This document shows positions 8,283-16,710 of a stretch of 57,965 bases of DNA, one piece after another (position 1 is the stretch's first letter; each line of letters begins with the position of its first letter). The stretch is from Bacteroidaceae bacterium (GTDB lineage Bacteria > Bacteroidota > Bacteroidia > Bacteroidales > Bacteroidaceae). The notes under the pieces are model-generated. The model did no database searches and was not told the DNA's origin. It was given only the letters and a program-made list of their open reading frames with translations. The stretch is from contig JAILDV010000068.1 in NCBI GenBank assembly GCA_024688885.1, forward strand, positions 1-57,965. Direction: 5' to 3'. Position numbers and translations under genes: made by a program.

Positions 8283-8524
8283 CGGTGTTTCTCCTCCAAA
8301 TAATGATAATAGGCTTCGCGTCCATTCAAATCGTCTGTGGCCACAGAATCGCCTGCGCCAAGCAAACTCATCACAGCATCTGGTGTTACCGTTTCCTTCT
8401 TAACTGAATTTTTACTAATCAACTGCACAAGAAAGTTCTCAATGACTGAACCAAGATTCAGCCCTTGTCCCTGAGCATACATTTGTGCCTGCTGATAAAC
8501 CTTCCTGTTAATTGCTATTTCCAT
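8279..8524 (-). CDS. DUF6364-like antitoxin of the PIN toxin
   Basis: 81 residues starting at the ATG at 8524 (MEIAINRKVYQQAQMYAQ); an in-frame TTG lies five codons upstream. The N-terminal half has a short strand followed by two helices, as in ribbon-helix-helix antitoxins of the DUF6364 group; the C-terminal half (GAGDSVATDDLNGREAYY) is acidic and would wrap the toxin. The gene precedes the PIN gene and overlaps it by 4 bp. A possible operator is the inverted repeat at 8541-8557 just upstream of the start, so autorepression is likely. Confidence 0.75.
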   Translation of the reverse strand: MEIAINRKVYQQAQMYAQGQGLNLGSVIENFLVQLISKNSVKKETVTPDAVMSLLGAGDSVATDDLNGREAYYHYLEEKHR

Positions 8525-8540
8525 ATAAACCAAATTCAAG

Positions 8541-8557
8541 ATTCGCGAATTGCGAAT
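8541..8557. promoter_or_regulatory. probable operator of the PIN toxin-antitoxin pair
   Basis: ATTCGC (8541-8546) and GCGAAT (8552-8557) form an inverted repeat around GAATT, 17 bp upstream of the antitoxin ATG. The position fits an autoregulatory binding site. Confidence 0.45.
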
Positions 8558-8765
8558 TCATTACATTCGGTTGCAAATTAAGCACATTTTCTTCTACCCA
8601 CCAAACAAAAGAGAAACTTTTTTCAAAAATCCGACAAATCTGGCGCCGCGCTTAAGTGAAAAGTGAGAAATGAAAAATGAAAGTTTTTTTCAAAACTAAA
8701 AACTAAAAGTGAAAAGTAAAAGTATCTTTTGCAAGCGGAATCAGTTAGGCATCCGAAGTGAAAAA

Positions 8766-8858
8766 GTGAAAGATGCGATTAAGCGAGTGCAGAAGTCAAA
8801 CTTGTTTGAACTATGCCGAGCGTGAGCATCTTCGGCGAAGCCAAAAATCTAAGTTATC
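8766..8858. repeat. 93-bp dispersed repeat, copy 1
   Basis: By eye, 85 of 93 positions match 45022-45114. The core ACTATGCCGAGCGTGAGCAT is identical, and GCCGA...TTCGGC can form a hairpin. Both copies lie between genes next to AAAAGTGAAAAGT-type sequence. Confidence 0.8.
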
Positions 8859-8903
8859 GAAGCCAATGAGAACCTTGCGGAAGCGCGCACCGCAAAAACT
8901 CCT

Positions 8904-8975
8904 AATTATCAATTATCAATTTTTACCTGTCAACTCTAAACCCTAATTCTCAATTTTCAATTATCAATTATCAAC
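8904..8975. repeat. heptamer repeat tract (AATTATC family)
   Basis: AATTATC repeats at 8904 and 8911, then related 7-bp words (CAACTCT, AAACCCT, AATTCTC, AATTTTC, AATTATC, AATTATC) up to about 8975. It is one of several 7-bp tandem tracts in the window. Confidence 0.65.
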
Positions 8976-8983
8976 TAAACCGA

Positions 8984-9139
8984 AGGATGCGCCTCAACAA
9001 TAAAAATAACAATCGAGCTTTTTATTTTGTATTGTGTTCGGCTTTCACTAACATTGGCTTCGCCGAACTTAGGATGCGCCTCAACAATAAAAATAAAAAC
9101 CCTTTTATTTTGTATTGTGTTCGGCTTTCACTAACTTTG
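8984..9139 (+). repeat. tandem duplication of a promoter-bearing segment
   Basis: An 87-bp segment (8984-9070) beginning AGGATGCGCCTCAACAATAA is repeated from 9071. Each copy holds TTG, 19 nt, then a -7 box. In the first copy the box is TAACATTG (9049-9056), one base off; in the second it is a perfect TAACTTTG (9132-9139). Confidence 0.8.
9110..9139 (+). promoter_or_regulatory. promoter of the iron/haem uptake genes
   Basis: TTG (9110-9112), 19-nt spacer, TAACTTTG (9132-9139). The ATG at 9148 begins only 8 nt after the -7 box, so the mRNA would have almost no leader. Confidence 0.7.
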
Positions 9140-9147
9140 CACTCATT

Positions 9148-10224
9148 ATGAGCATATCGATAGAACTGAAAGATTTATCCACGGGATATAAGTTGAAGGG
9201 AGGCGACAAGGTGATTGCCTCGGGATTGAACGCAACGCTGAACAGCGGGGAGATGACTTGCCTGCTGGGACCGAACGGAGCGGGCAAATCGACACTGCTG
9301 CGCACACTGGCGGCTTTCCAACCTGCACTGAGCGGTGAGGTGGAGGTGATGGGAAGAAACGTCAATGAGTATCAGAGCAAGGAGCTGGCACAGCGGATGA
9401 GTGTGGTGCTGACGGACAATTCGGACATCAAGAACATGACTGCCGAGGAGGTGGTGGCGATGGGAAGAAGTCCCTATACAGGATTCTGGGGCAAACTGCG
9501 CGAGAAGGACAAGATGATGGTGAAGAAGAGTCTCGGATGGGTGGGCATCGAGGAACTGGCTCCCCGAAAGATGCAGACACTCTCGGACGGTGAGCGGCAG
9601 AAGGTGATGATTGCGAAGGCGATTGCGCAGGAGACTCCCATCATCCTGCTGGACGAACCGACTGCCTATCTTGACTACCCCAGCAAAATCGCCATGATGC
9701 TCCTGCTGCACCGTCTGGCAAAGGCGCTGAAGAAAACCATCTTCATGAGCACACACGATTTGGAGCATGCCCTGCAGGTGGCTGACCAGGTGTGGCTGCT
9801 CGACCATGAGAAAGGACTAACCACCGGCATGCCTGAAGACCTGAGCATCGACGGCAGCATTGAACGCTATTTCGCCAAGGAGAACATGATGTTTGACCGC
9901 GAGTCGTGCACTTTCTCCATCGAGCATGAGACTGCCAGAGACATCATCGTGGAGGGCAGGAAGGACACCCTCGAATACCGCCTCTGCTGCAAGGCACTGA
10001 TGCGCAACGGCATGAAGCCTGTGGCAACGGCAGAGGGCACCAACGCCAGCACTGATGTGATCATCAAGATACCTGGCGACGGAACATACCGCCTCCTTGA
10101 GCAGGGAAAAGAGACGGTGAAGGTGGAGAAGATGGCGCACCTGCTGCACATGATTGTGCCTGCCATCACGAAGTATCACATATCAGCCATCAGAGAGGCT
10201 GCTGAAATGAATCCGTATGAATAG
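9148..10224 (+). CDS. ABC transporter ATPase for iron-siderophore/haem/corrinoid uptake
   Basis: 358 residues. The ATP site is complete: Walker A GPNGAGKST (residues about 40-48), signature LSDGERQ, Walker B IILLDEPTAYLD and switch His in STHDLEH. The sequence groups with FecE/BtuD/HmuV-type ATPases that drive import of siderophores, haem or vitamin B12 through FecCD-type permeases. About 100 extra residues follow the ATPase domain. The permease and binding protein are not in the window. The ATG at 9148 was chosen because an in-frame ATG at 9115 falls inside the promoter. The stop overlaps the start of a CbiK-like gene by 8 bp, the same pairing as in the iht haem-uptake locus of Porphyromonas, which favours haem or iron as substrate. 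Confidence 0.85.
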   Translation: MSISIELKDLSTGYKLKGGDKVIASGLNATLNSGEMTCLLGPNGAGKSTLLRTLAAFQPALSGEVEVMGRNVNEYQSKELAQRMSVVLTDNSDIKNMTAEEVVAMGRSPYTGFWGKLREKDKMMVKKSLGWVGIEELAPRKMQTLSDGERQKVMIAKAIAQETPIILLDEPTAYLDYPSKIAMMLLLHRLAKALKKTIFMSTHDLEHALQVADQVWLLDHEKGLTTGMPEDLSIDGSIERYFAKENMMFDRESCTFSIEHETARDIIVEGRKDTLEYRLCCKALMRNGMKPVATAEGTNASTDVIIKIPGDGTYRLLEQGKETVKVEKMAHLLHMIVPAITKYHISAIREAAEMNPYE

Positions 10225-11083
10225 ACTGATCGTTTGCACCCTTGCCGCACTTTCCACCACCCTATCCCTTCGGGCTCAGGAGACCATGGAACAGGACATG
10301 TTTGAGTCGATGAAGGACGATGACAAGGCTGTGGTGGTGGCTGTACACAAAGACGCCCAAAGCGGCATCGGTCAACAGGGCATTGACCGCCTCACGCTGA
10401 AACTGCGTGAAATCTACCCCAACTGCGACTACCGTGAGGCTTGCACCACACAGGGAGCGATGCCAACGGCACCTGACCCCGACGAACTCTTCGCCCAACT
10501 GGAGAAGGACGGTTACACACATGTGCTGGTGCAGCCGTCGGACATCACGAACGACCTTGACGTGCAGTATCTGCGCCACATGGTGGAGGGTGCCAAGGGA
10601 AAGTTCAAGCACCTGCGAATGGGAGAGCCATTGCTGAGCGACGTGGAAGATTATCAGGAGGTGGCGGATCTCGTCATCAAGACGTTTGGTACGATGCCGA
10701 AAGAGGTGAGTGTGCTGGTGTGCCCAAGTGACGATGAGGGTGACGCTTCATTCATGATGCTGGAATATTCACTGCGCGATGAAAGTGACGGAAGCTGGCT
10801 GCTCGCCACCACAAATGGCATCCCCACCATCGACCACCTCATCAAGGTGCTGAAGATGGGAAAAATCAAGAAGGTGCGCCTCGTCCCCTTCAATGGAGAA
10901 GTAAACGGCGCCATGCGTGGAGAGATGACCAAGAAGCTGCAACAGGCAGGCTATAAGGTCACGGCTGAAATGCACACTCTGATGGAGCAGGAAGGCATCA
11001 TCCAGCTCTTTGAGCAGCACGTGCACCATGCAGAGAAGTTTCGCCGCCTCACTCCTAAAGAACAGAAACTCACCACCCGATAA
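10217..11083 (+). CDS. exported CbiK/IhtB-like protein, probably haem-binding, lacking a catalytic His
   Basis: 288 residues with a signal peptide (MNRLIVCTLAALSTTLSLRAQ). The body matches the CbiK anaerobic cobaltochelatase fold: THVLVQPSDITNDLD, KHLRMGEPLL, and a C-terminal MEQEGIIQLFEQHVHH segment with the late His. At the place where cytosolic enzymes have a His-Gly-Thr active-site turn this protein reads VCPSDDEGDASFMML, so the first catalytic His seems to be missing. With the signal peptide and the ABC ATPase upstream, I infer a periplasmic or surface tetrapyrrole-binding protein like IhtB of Porphyromonas gingivalis rather than a chelatase. Overlap of 8 bp with the ATPase gene supports co-translation. 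Confidence 0.75.
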   Translation: MNRLIVCTLAALSTTLSLRAQETMEQDMFESMKDDDKAVVVAVHKDAQSGIGQQGIDRLTLKLREIYPNCDYREACTTQGAMPTAPDPDELFAQLEKDGYTHVLVQPSDITNDLDVQYLRHMVEGAKGKFKHLRMGEPLLSDVEDYQEVADLVIKTFGTMPKEVSVLVCPSDDEGDASFMMLEYSLRDESDGSWLLATTNGIPTIDHLIKVLKMGKIKKVRLVPFNGEVNGAMRGEMTKKLQQAGYKVTAEMHTLMEQEGIIQLFEQHVHHAEKFRRLTPKEQKLTTR

Positions 11084-11089
11084 AGCCTT

Positions 11090-12850
11090 ATGCCAAGCCC
11101 CTATCTCGAAATCAAAGGACTGACCAAGCGCATCGGTCACCGCGTGCTGTTTGCTAACATCTCGTTCACCATCAACGAGCGTGAGCACATCGGGCTCATT
11201 GCCAAGAACGGTACGGGAAAATCCACCCTGCTGAGCATCATCGCTGGCAAGGAGGGTGATGACGGTGGCACGATGATTTTCCGCAATGACTTGAAAGTGG
11301 GCTATCTGGAACAGACACCCACCATCGAGGCTCAGGCGCTGGAGGGAAAGAGCGAGGAATACCTGCAAAGGTACAAGCGGTTCCTCACACAGATGAAAAT
11401 CACGGAGGAGGAAGCGGCAAGACAGGAATCGCAACTGAGCGGTGGACAAATCAAGCGCATCGCCCTGTCGAGAGTGCTGGCTGGAGAGCCTGACCTGCTC
11501 ATCCTCGACGAGCCGACCAACCACCTCGATTTGGAGATGATTGAATGGCTGGAGAACATGCTGAGCCGTTCTACGATGGCCATTCTGATGGTGACGCACG
11601 ACCGCTATTTCCTCGACCGCATCTGCTCGAGCATCATCGAGATGGATGACTCGCGCATCTACACCTATAAGGGCAACTACTCCTATTATCTGGAGAAGCG
11701 GCAGGAGCGCATCGACAACATGAACGCGGAGATTGCCCGTGCGAACAACCTATACAGGACGGAACTGGAATGGATGCGTTCAACCCCTTGTGCCCGCACT
11801 TCGAAGGCACGCTACAGGATTGAGTCGTTCTACGAACTGGAGAAACGTGCGAAGCAACGCATCGAGGAGCGCAATGTGCGACTGGAAATGGGCGGCACCT
11901 ACATCGGCAACAAGATTTTTGAGGCAAAGCACGTGTGCAAGGCTTTTGGCGAACACGTCATCCTGAAAGACTTCAACTATAACTTCGCACGTTATGAGAA
12001 GCTGGGCATCGTGGGTAACAACGGTACGGGTAAATCGACATTTGTGAAGATGCTACTCGGCGTGGAACCACACGACAGCGGCACCATCGACATCGGTGAG
12101 ACGGTGCGTTTCGGCTACTACTCGCAGCAAGGCATGGCATTCAAAGATGACCAGAAGGTGATTGATGCCGTAAGGGACATTGCTGAGTATGTGGACATGG
12201 GAAACGGAGAGAAACTTTCGGCAGGTCAGTTCCTGCAACACTTCCTCTTTCCACCTGAAGAGCAATACAGCTACATCTACAAGTTGAGCGGTGGAGAAAA
12301 GCGCAGACTCTATCTCTGCACGGTGCTGATGAAGGCACCCAACTTTCTCATCCTCGACGAGCCGACCAACGACCTGGACATCGTGACACTGCAGATTCTC
12401 GAGGACTACCTGAAGAACTTCTGCGGATGCCTCATCATCGTGAGCCACGACCGCTACTTCATGGACAGGGTGGTTGACCACACACTGGTGTTTCACGGCA
12501 ACGGCGACATACAGGATTTCCCCGGCAGTTACAGCCAATACCGCGACTGGAAGGAGCAGAACGAGAAGCAACTGTCGGCAGAAAAAGCACCTGTCAAGGA
12601 GGAGAAGAAGCCTGACGGAAGAAACCAGAACCGTGCCAGAAAACTTACGTTCAAGGAACGACAGGAGTTCAGCCAACTGGAAAAGGACATCGCCGCCCTT
12701 GAAGCGGAGAAGAAACAAATAGAGACAGCGCTCTGCGGAGGCACCACCTCGGTGGACGAAATCACGAACATGAGCAAACGCCTGCCCTTCCTCACCGAGA
12801 AACTCGAAGAGAAGGAGATGCGCTGGCTCGAACTATCAGAATTTGCATGA
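11090..12850 (+). CDS. ABC-F family ribosome-associated ATPase (Uup-like)
   Basis: 586 residues with two ABC domains joined by a charged helical linker and no membrane segments. First domain: Walker [14 protein letters not shown], signature LSGGQIKR, Walker [13 protein letters not shown]. Second domain: [30 protein letters not shown]. The last about 60 residues form a coiled coil ([21 protein letters not shown] onwards), which is typical of Uup-like members. ABC-F proteins bind the ribosomal E site and relieve stalling, and some protect against antibiotics; none of the sequence features point to resistance here. It starts 6 bp after the CbiK-like gene and overlaps engB by 4 bp, so transcription probably runs from 9110 through engB. 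Confidence 0.88.
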   Translation: MPSPYLEIKGLTKRIGHRVLFANISFTINEREHIGLIAKNGTGKSTLLSIIAGKEGDDGGTMIFRNDLKVGYLEQTPTIEAQALEGKSEEYLQRYKRFLTQMKITEEEAARQESQLSGGQIKRIALSRVLAGEPDLLILDEPTNHLDLEMIEWLENMLSRSTMAILMVTHDRYFLDRICSSIIEMDDSRIYTYKGNYSYYLEKRQERIDNMNAEIARANNLYRTELEWMRSTPCARTSKARYRIESFYELEKRAKQRIEERNVRLEMGGTYIGNKIFEAKHVCKAFGEHVILKDFNYNFARYEKLGIVGNNGTGKSTFVKMLLGVEPHDSGTIDIGETVRFGYYSQQGMAFKDDQKVIDAVRDIAEYVDMGNGEKLSAGQFLQHFLFPPEEQYSYIYKLSGGEKRRLYLCTVLMKAPNFLILDEPTNDLDIVTLQILEDYLKNFCGCLIIVSHDRYFMDRVVDHTLVFHGNGDIQDFPGSYSQYRDWKEQNEKQLSAEKAPVKEEKKPDGRNQNRARKLTFKERQEFSQLEKDIAALEAEKKQIETALCGGTTSVDEITNMSKRLPFLTEKLEEKEMRWLELSEFA

Positions 12851-13449
12851 CAATGAACATCACATCAGCCACTTACATCGGCTCTAAGCCCAACCACACA
12901 CAATGTCCCACTGACGGACGTCCCGAATATGCGTTCATCGGACGAAGCAACGTGGGAAAGTCGTCGCTCATCAATGCGCTCACCGGCAGGAAGAATCTTG
13001 CACTCACGTCTTCCACACCCGGAAAGACCATGTGCATCAACCACTTCCTCATCAACGAGCAGTGGTATCTGGTCGATTTGCCCGGATATGGTTATGCCCA
13101 ACGCGGCAAGAGCGCCATGGAGAAGCTGAAGACGATGATTAGCGGCTATGTGCTGGAACGTGAACAGCTGACCTGCCTGTTCGTGCTCATCGACATCAGG
13201 CATGACCCGCAAAAGGTGGACCTCGCTTTCCTGCATTTCCTCGGCAGCAACGGGGTGCCCTTCGCCATCGTCTTCACCAAGGCAGACAAACTGGCGCCAT
13301 CGAAAGTGAAGCCGGCTGCAGAGAAATACCTGGATGTGCTGAGAGAGGAATGGGAGGAACTTCCCCCCTATTTCATCACCAGCGCCACCAGCAAATTGGG
13401 CAAGGATGAACTGCTGGATTACATCGAAAACATCAATAAAAGCCTATAA
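12847..13449 (+). CDS. engB: ribosome-assembly GTPase EngB/YsxC
   Basis: 200 residues, the normal size. G motifs are all present: G1 [10 protein letters not shown]2 around SSTPGKT, G3 DLPGYGYA, G4 FTKADK and G5 TSATS. EngB (YihA, YsxC) is an essential GTPase for late assembly of the large ribosomal subunit. The ATG at 12847 overlaps the stop of the ABC-F gene (ATGA); a second in-frame ATG at 12853 is also possible. A strong terminator follows directly at 13453. Confidence 0.95.
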   Translation: MTMNITSATYIGSKPNHTQCPTDGRPEYAFIGRSNVGKSSLINALTGRKNLALTSSTPGKTMCINHFLINEQWYLVDLPGYGYAQRGKSAMEKLKTMISGYVLEREQLTCLFVLIDIRHDPQKVDLAFLHFLGSNGVPFAIVFTKADKLAPSKVKPAAEKYLDVLREEWEELPPYFITSATSKLGKDELLDYIENINKSL

Positions 13450-13452
13450 GTC

Positions 13453-13484
13453 ATGCTCAGGAGCATTTTCCTGAGCATTTTTTT
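13453..13484 (+). terminator. intrinsic terminator after engB
   Basis: Perfect 10-bp stem ATGCTCAGGA (13453-13462) / TCCTGAGCAT (13469-13478), a 6-nt loop, then a run of T to 13484. Confidence 0.92.
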
Positions 13485-13493
13485 GCAAAAAGA

Positions 13494-13524
13494 TTTGCGG
13501 TTTCAAAAATAATCACTACTTTTG
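13494..13524 (+). promoter_or_regulatory. rho promoter
   Basis: TTTG at 13494-13497, 19-nt spacer, TACTTTTG (13517-13524). It lies between the engB terminator and rho and predicts a leader of about 185 nt before the ATG at 13714. Confidence 0.75.
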
Positions 13525-13531
13525 CACCATC

Positions 13532-13580
13532 TTTTTGAGACAACTGAACACATTTAGGAAGATAAACATTGTCTCAAAAA
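13532..13580 (+). promoter_or_regulatory. perfect hairpin at the 5' end of the rho leader
   Basis: TTTTTGAGACAA (13532-13543) and TTGTCTCAAAAA (13569-13580) are perfect 12-bp reverse complements with a 25-nt loop. The hairpin would begin at or within a few bases of the transcript start. It is not a normal terminator because no T-run follows. A role in mRNA stability or feedback control of rho is possible. Confidence 0.7.
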
Positions 13581-13713
13581 CACCAATCTCAAATATCATT
13601 CTAAACTATTTATACGGTCTTGCGGTTTTACCACAGTGATGGAGTCATATATGGCTTCGTTGTCACTACCAACCAGACAAACACTAACCGCACTGCCGAC
13701 AAATCTACAACTT

Positions 13714-15690
13714 ATGTACAATTTAGAAGAACTTAACCGCAAGGAGAAGGAAGAGTTGCTCAGCATTGCCAAAGATCTGGGCATCAAGAATGCTGAGAAG
13801 ATGGACGATCTCACCTTGCGTTTGACCATCATCGACGAACAAGCCACTAACTTTGCCTCCACTGCGGCTGCCACTGAAAAGAGCGGACGCAAGCGTTCAC
13901 GTGTCAGCATCAAGAGTGTTGACCGCGTTTATACTGCCAATCAGGACAAGGCAAAGAAGATTGACAAGACCATGAAGGTGACCAAAGACGAGTCGCTGTT
14001 TGCCGCTTTTTCTGACGATGAAAAAGCGATGCTCGCCACGGCTCCTGCAGAGGAAGCACCTGTTGCTGAAGCAGCTCCAGAACCCAAGAAGCGTGGAAGA
14101 AAGCCAAAGGTGAAGGAAGAAGTGGAAGAGGTGAAGGTGGAAGAGAATGTGCCTGAAGCTGCAGCTGAAGAAGCTCCTGCACCCAAGAAGCGAGGAAGAA
14201 AGCCAAAGGTGAAGGAGGAAGAGGCGGTGGTTGCTCAGGGAGAAGCGGCTGAGGAGATGACGGAGGTGCCTGCTGTGCCAGAGGCTATCGTGCCAGAAGA
14301 GATATACACTCCTTCTGAGAGTCATCCCAAGACCATCTTCTCTACAGCAGAGGAAACAGCCAAGGCTGCTGCCGACTCTGATTTCATCATCCTGCAAGAT
14401 GTTCCTGTGGACAATGCATACATCCCTGCTGTGAGCGTGTTCGACCGTTTCGACAGCAGACAGCAGATGGAGGAGAACAGACAACCTATGTATGAGGAGC
14501 CTCCTTTTGATGATTTCGTTCCTATGGCACAACCTGCCCGCAAGGAGAGAATTGTGAAGGATAAGCCATACGACTTCGACAACATCATCCGTGTGAGCGG
14601 TGTGCTGGAGACGGTGGACAACTACGGTTTCCTGCGCAGCAGTGATTACAACTACCTGCCCTCTCCTGATGATGTGTATGTGACTTTGCAGCAAATCAAG
14701 CATTATGGTTTGAAGACGGGTGACGTGGTGGACGGTTTCGTGCGTCCTCCCAAAGAGGGTGAGCGTTTCTTCCCACTGGTGAGTGTGGAGAAAATCAATG
14801 GTTGCGACCCTGCACGTGTGCGTGACCGTGTGGGATTTGAGTTCCTCACCCCACTCTTCCCTGACGAGAAGTTCAAACTCTGCAAGGGATATGACGACAG
14901 CAAGTCCTCCCGTGTGGTGGATCTTTTCTCCCCTATCGGTAAAGGACAACGCGCCCTCATCGTGGCACAACCTAAAACGGGTAAGACCATGCTGATGAAG
15001 GACATCGCCAACTCCATCGCCGCCAACCATCCTGAGGCTTACCTCATGATGCTCCTCATCGACGAGCGTCCCGAGGAAGTGACGGACATGGCTCGCACGG
15101 TGAATGCAGAAGTGATTGCCAGCACCTTCGATGCGCCAGCAGAGAATCATGTGAAGATTGCCGGCATCGTGCTGGAAAAGGCAAAGCGCATGGTGGAAAG
15201 CGGACACGATGTGGTCATCTTCCTTGATTCCATCACCCGACTTGCCCGTGCATACAATACTGTATCTCCTGCATCAGGAAAGGTGCTCTCAGGTGGTGTG
15301 GATGCCAACGCACTTCACAAGCCTAAGCGCTTTTTCGGTGCTGCCCGAAACATTGAAAATGGTGGTTCGTTGACCATCATCGCCACTGCCCTCATCGACA
15401 CGGGTTCCAAGATGGATGAAGTCATCTTCGAGGAATTCAAGGGTACAGGTAACATGGAACTGCAGCTTGACCGCAGCCTTGCCAACAAGCGCGTCTTCCC
15501 AGCTGTCAACCTCACGGCATCTTCTACCCGTCGTGATGACCTGCTGCAAGACCAGACGACGCTCAACCGCATGTGGGTGCTCCGCAACCATCTTGCTGAC
15601 ATGACCTCTATGGAAGCAATGGACTTCGTGATGAAGCAAATCGAACGCACGAAGAACAACGAAGAGTTCCTGATCAGCATGAACGGATAA
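13714..15690 (+). CDS. rho: transcription termination factor Rho with large disordered insertion
   Basis: 658 residues from ATG 13714 ([20 protein letters not shown], the usual Rho N-terminus); an earlier in-frame ATG at 13636 would add 26 atypical residues. After the N-terminal helical domain comes about 200 residues of acidic, Pro/Ala-rich low-complexity sequence with two copies of an AT-hook-like word ([13 protein letters not shown], near residues 108 and 146). The RNA-binding cold-shock-like domain ([14 protein letters not shown]) and the RecA-like motor follow (Walker [34 protein letters not shown]). Rho is a hexameric RNA helicase that ends transcription. Long disordered Rho insertions are known in gut Bacteroides, where that of B. 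thetaiotaomicron drives phase separation needed for gut fitness; the same may hold here. Confidence 0.96.
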   Translation: MYNLEELNRKEKEELLSIAKDLGIKNAEKMDDLTLRLTIIDEQATNFASTAAATEKSGRKRSRVSIKSVDRVYTANQDKAKKIDKTMKVTKDESLFAAFSDDEKAMLATAPAEEAPVAEAAPEPKKRGRKPKVKEEVEEVKVEENVPEAAAEEAPAPKKRGRKPKVKEEEAVVAQGEAAEEMTEVPAVPEAIVPEEIYTPSESHPKTIFSTAEETAKAAADSDFIILQDVPVDNAYIPAVSVFDRFDSRQQMEENRQPMYEEPPFDDFVPMAQPARKERIVKDKPYDFDNIIRVSGVLETVDNYGFLRSSDYNYLPSPDDVYVTLQQIKHYGLKTGDVVDGFVRPPKEGERFFPLVSVEKINGCDPARVRDRVGFEFLTPLFPDEKFKLCKGYDDSKSSRVVDLFSPIGKGQRALIVAQPKTGKTMLMKDIANSIAANHPEAYLMMLLIDERPEEVTDMARTVNAEVIASTFDAPAENHVKIAGIVLEKAKRMVESGHDVVIFLDSITRLARAYNTVSPASGKVLSGGVDANALHKPKRFFGAARNIENGGSLTIIATALIDTGSKMDEVIFEEFKGTGNMELQLDRSLANKRVFPAVNLTASSTRRDDLLQDQTTLNRMWVLRNHLADMTSMEAMDFVMKQIERTKNNEEFLISMNG

Positions 15691-15718
15691 AGAAGGTAAA
15701 AGGTAAAAGTGAAAAGTG

Positions 15719-15797
15719 AAAAATAAAAAGTATAAGTTACCTTTGCAAACGGGACACCAACACCCCACATGGCAGGTAACTTATACTTTTTATTTTT
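15719..15797. terminator. 24-bp perfect inverted repeat between convergent rho and DUF4369 genes
   Basis: Arms 15719-15742 and 15774-15797 are perfect reverse complements (AAAAATAAAAAGTATAAGTTACCT and its complement is the content of the arms; loop 31 nt). Both flanking genes end here. The A/T-rich arms would give U-tracts on either strand, so it may act as a bidirectional terminator. It also belongs to a dispersed repeat family with the GGCAGGTAACTTA word seen again at 37436. Confidence 0.7.
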
Positions 15798-15813
15798 AGT
15801 TTTTAGTTTACAT

Positions 15814-16515
15814 CTATTTCCCTTCGCAAAGGCTCATATATCCTTTCACGTCCTTGTTCGCCTTAAACGCTTCGGGTGCCCTGCCATAGATTTCGTCAAT
15901 CTGTGGTGTGGTGGTCGGGAAACCAAACTGATTGTAGGCATTGTCGCAAAGCACCAGGAAATAAGTCAAGCCCAACACATTGTCGAAATTGGCTGTGACG
16001 AAATCTGTTTCCAATTTATCTATCGCCATGCGCAAACCACCCTCCTCTTCGCCCAATTCGCGAAGAATTTCATCGTGGTCGTAACCATCCAAAATCATCG
16101 TGCTCTCCTTGCGTGGCAACTCCTGCAAGAGGAACATCAGCGAATCACGCTGCGTCATGAAAGCATAGAACTTGTCATTCAACGGAGTTCCTTCCACCTT
16201 CATGGCATTGTTCAGGTCAATCACCTTGATGTTGCCCTCTTCAAGAATGATGGGGATATTGTCGCCACTCTTGCCGAAGAACATTCTCACACACATCACC
16301 GAATCCACAGGACCCGTCATCGCGAATGCGCCATGCAATATTTTGCATGAATCCACCGCCTTCGTGTCTTCCCCACCAATCGGGCGCAGATACACCATGT
16401 CGCCGTCATAGAATGACTGCAACGCTGTGCCTGTAATGTTGTAACTGGTGGAACATGCCATCAGCGCCATCATGGGTGCCAACACACCAAGTCCTATACG
16501 CAGAATACGTTTCAT
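15814..16515 (-). CDS. DUF4369-type lipoprotein
   Basis: 233 residues from ATG 16515 (MKRILRIGLGVLAP); the frame is open further upstream but the promoter at 16545 supports this start. The signal ends in a lipobox, LMACS. The mature part begins YNITGTALQSFYDGDMVYLR, the beta-sandwich opening of DUF4369 proteins, which are usually fused to thioredoxin-like domains in Bacteroidota. Here no CxxC or thioredoxin part follows; the rest is helical (residues about 120-233). It is probably an inner-face outer-membrane or periplasmic lipoprotein of unknown role. It ends convergently with rho. Confidence 0.75.
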   Translation of the reverse strand: MKRILRIGLGVLAPMMALMACSTSYNITGTALQSFYDGDMVYLRPIGGEDTKAVDSCKILHGAFAMTGPVDSVMCVRMFFGKSGDNIPIILEEGNIKVIDLNNAMKVEGTPLNDKFYAFMTQRDSLMFLLQELPRKESTMILDGYDHDEILRELGEEEGGLRMAIDKLETDFVTANFDNVLGLTYFLVLCDNAYNQFGFPTTTPQIDEIYGRAPEAFKANKDVKGYMSLCEGK

Positions 16516-16544
16516 CTCCGTCAATTTCTTTTGATATATGCGTG

Positions 16545-16575
16545 CAAAAGTACAAATCCTTTCCCAACCACACAA
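16545..16575 (-). promoter_or_regulatory. promoter of the DUF4369 lipoprotein gene
   Basis: Minus strand TTG (16575-16573), 20-nt spacer, TACTTTTG (16552-16545), about 30 nt before the ATG at 16515. Confidence 0.65.
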
Positions 16576-16658
16576 ACCATTTAGCATTTCTTAATAGTCT
16601 GTTAATCTTTTTTAATGATTTTCACTCCACCACTCCACCATCCTTTGCCAGCAAGAAA

Positions 16659-16685
16659 ATACCCCGACCTTTCAAGCCGGGGTAT
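16659..16685 (-). terminator. terminator at the end of the redox/terpenoid gene run
   Basis: Perfect 8-bp arms ATACCCCG (16659-16666) and CGGGGTAT (16678-16685). On the minus strand the hairpin is followed by TTTTCTTG. It lies 26 bp after the stop of the last gene of the nineteen-gene run. Confidence 0.8.
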
Positions 16686-16710
16686 GACGAGAGATATGTC
16701 TATGAACAAA

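Larger units (their letters stand above)
8525..9109. other. non-coding region between toxin-antitoxin pair and iron/haem ATPase gene
   Basis: About 585 bp without a gene. It holds the toxin-antitoxin operator, one copy of the 93-bp dispersed repeat (8766-8858), a heptamer-rich stretch (8904-8975) and the first of two tandem copies of the promoter segment (8984-9070). Confidence 0.6.

Noticed and set aside
13897-15207. 436-codon open frame on the minus strand
   Set aside because: It is antisense to rho; the low-complexity part of rho keeps the opposite strand free of stops.
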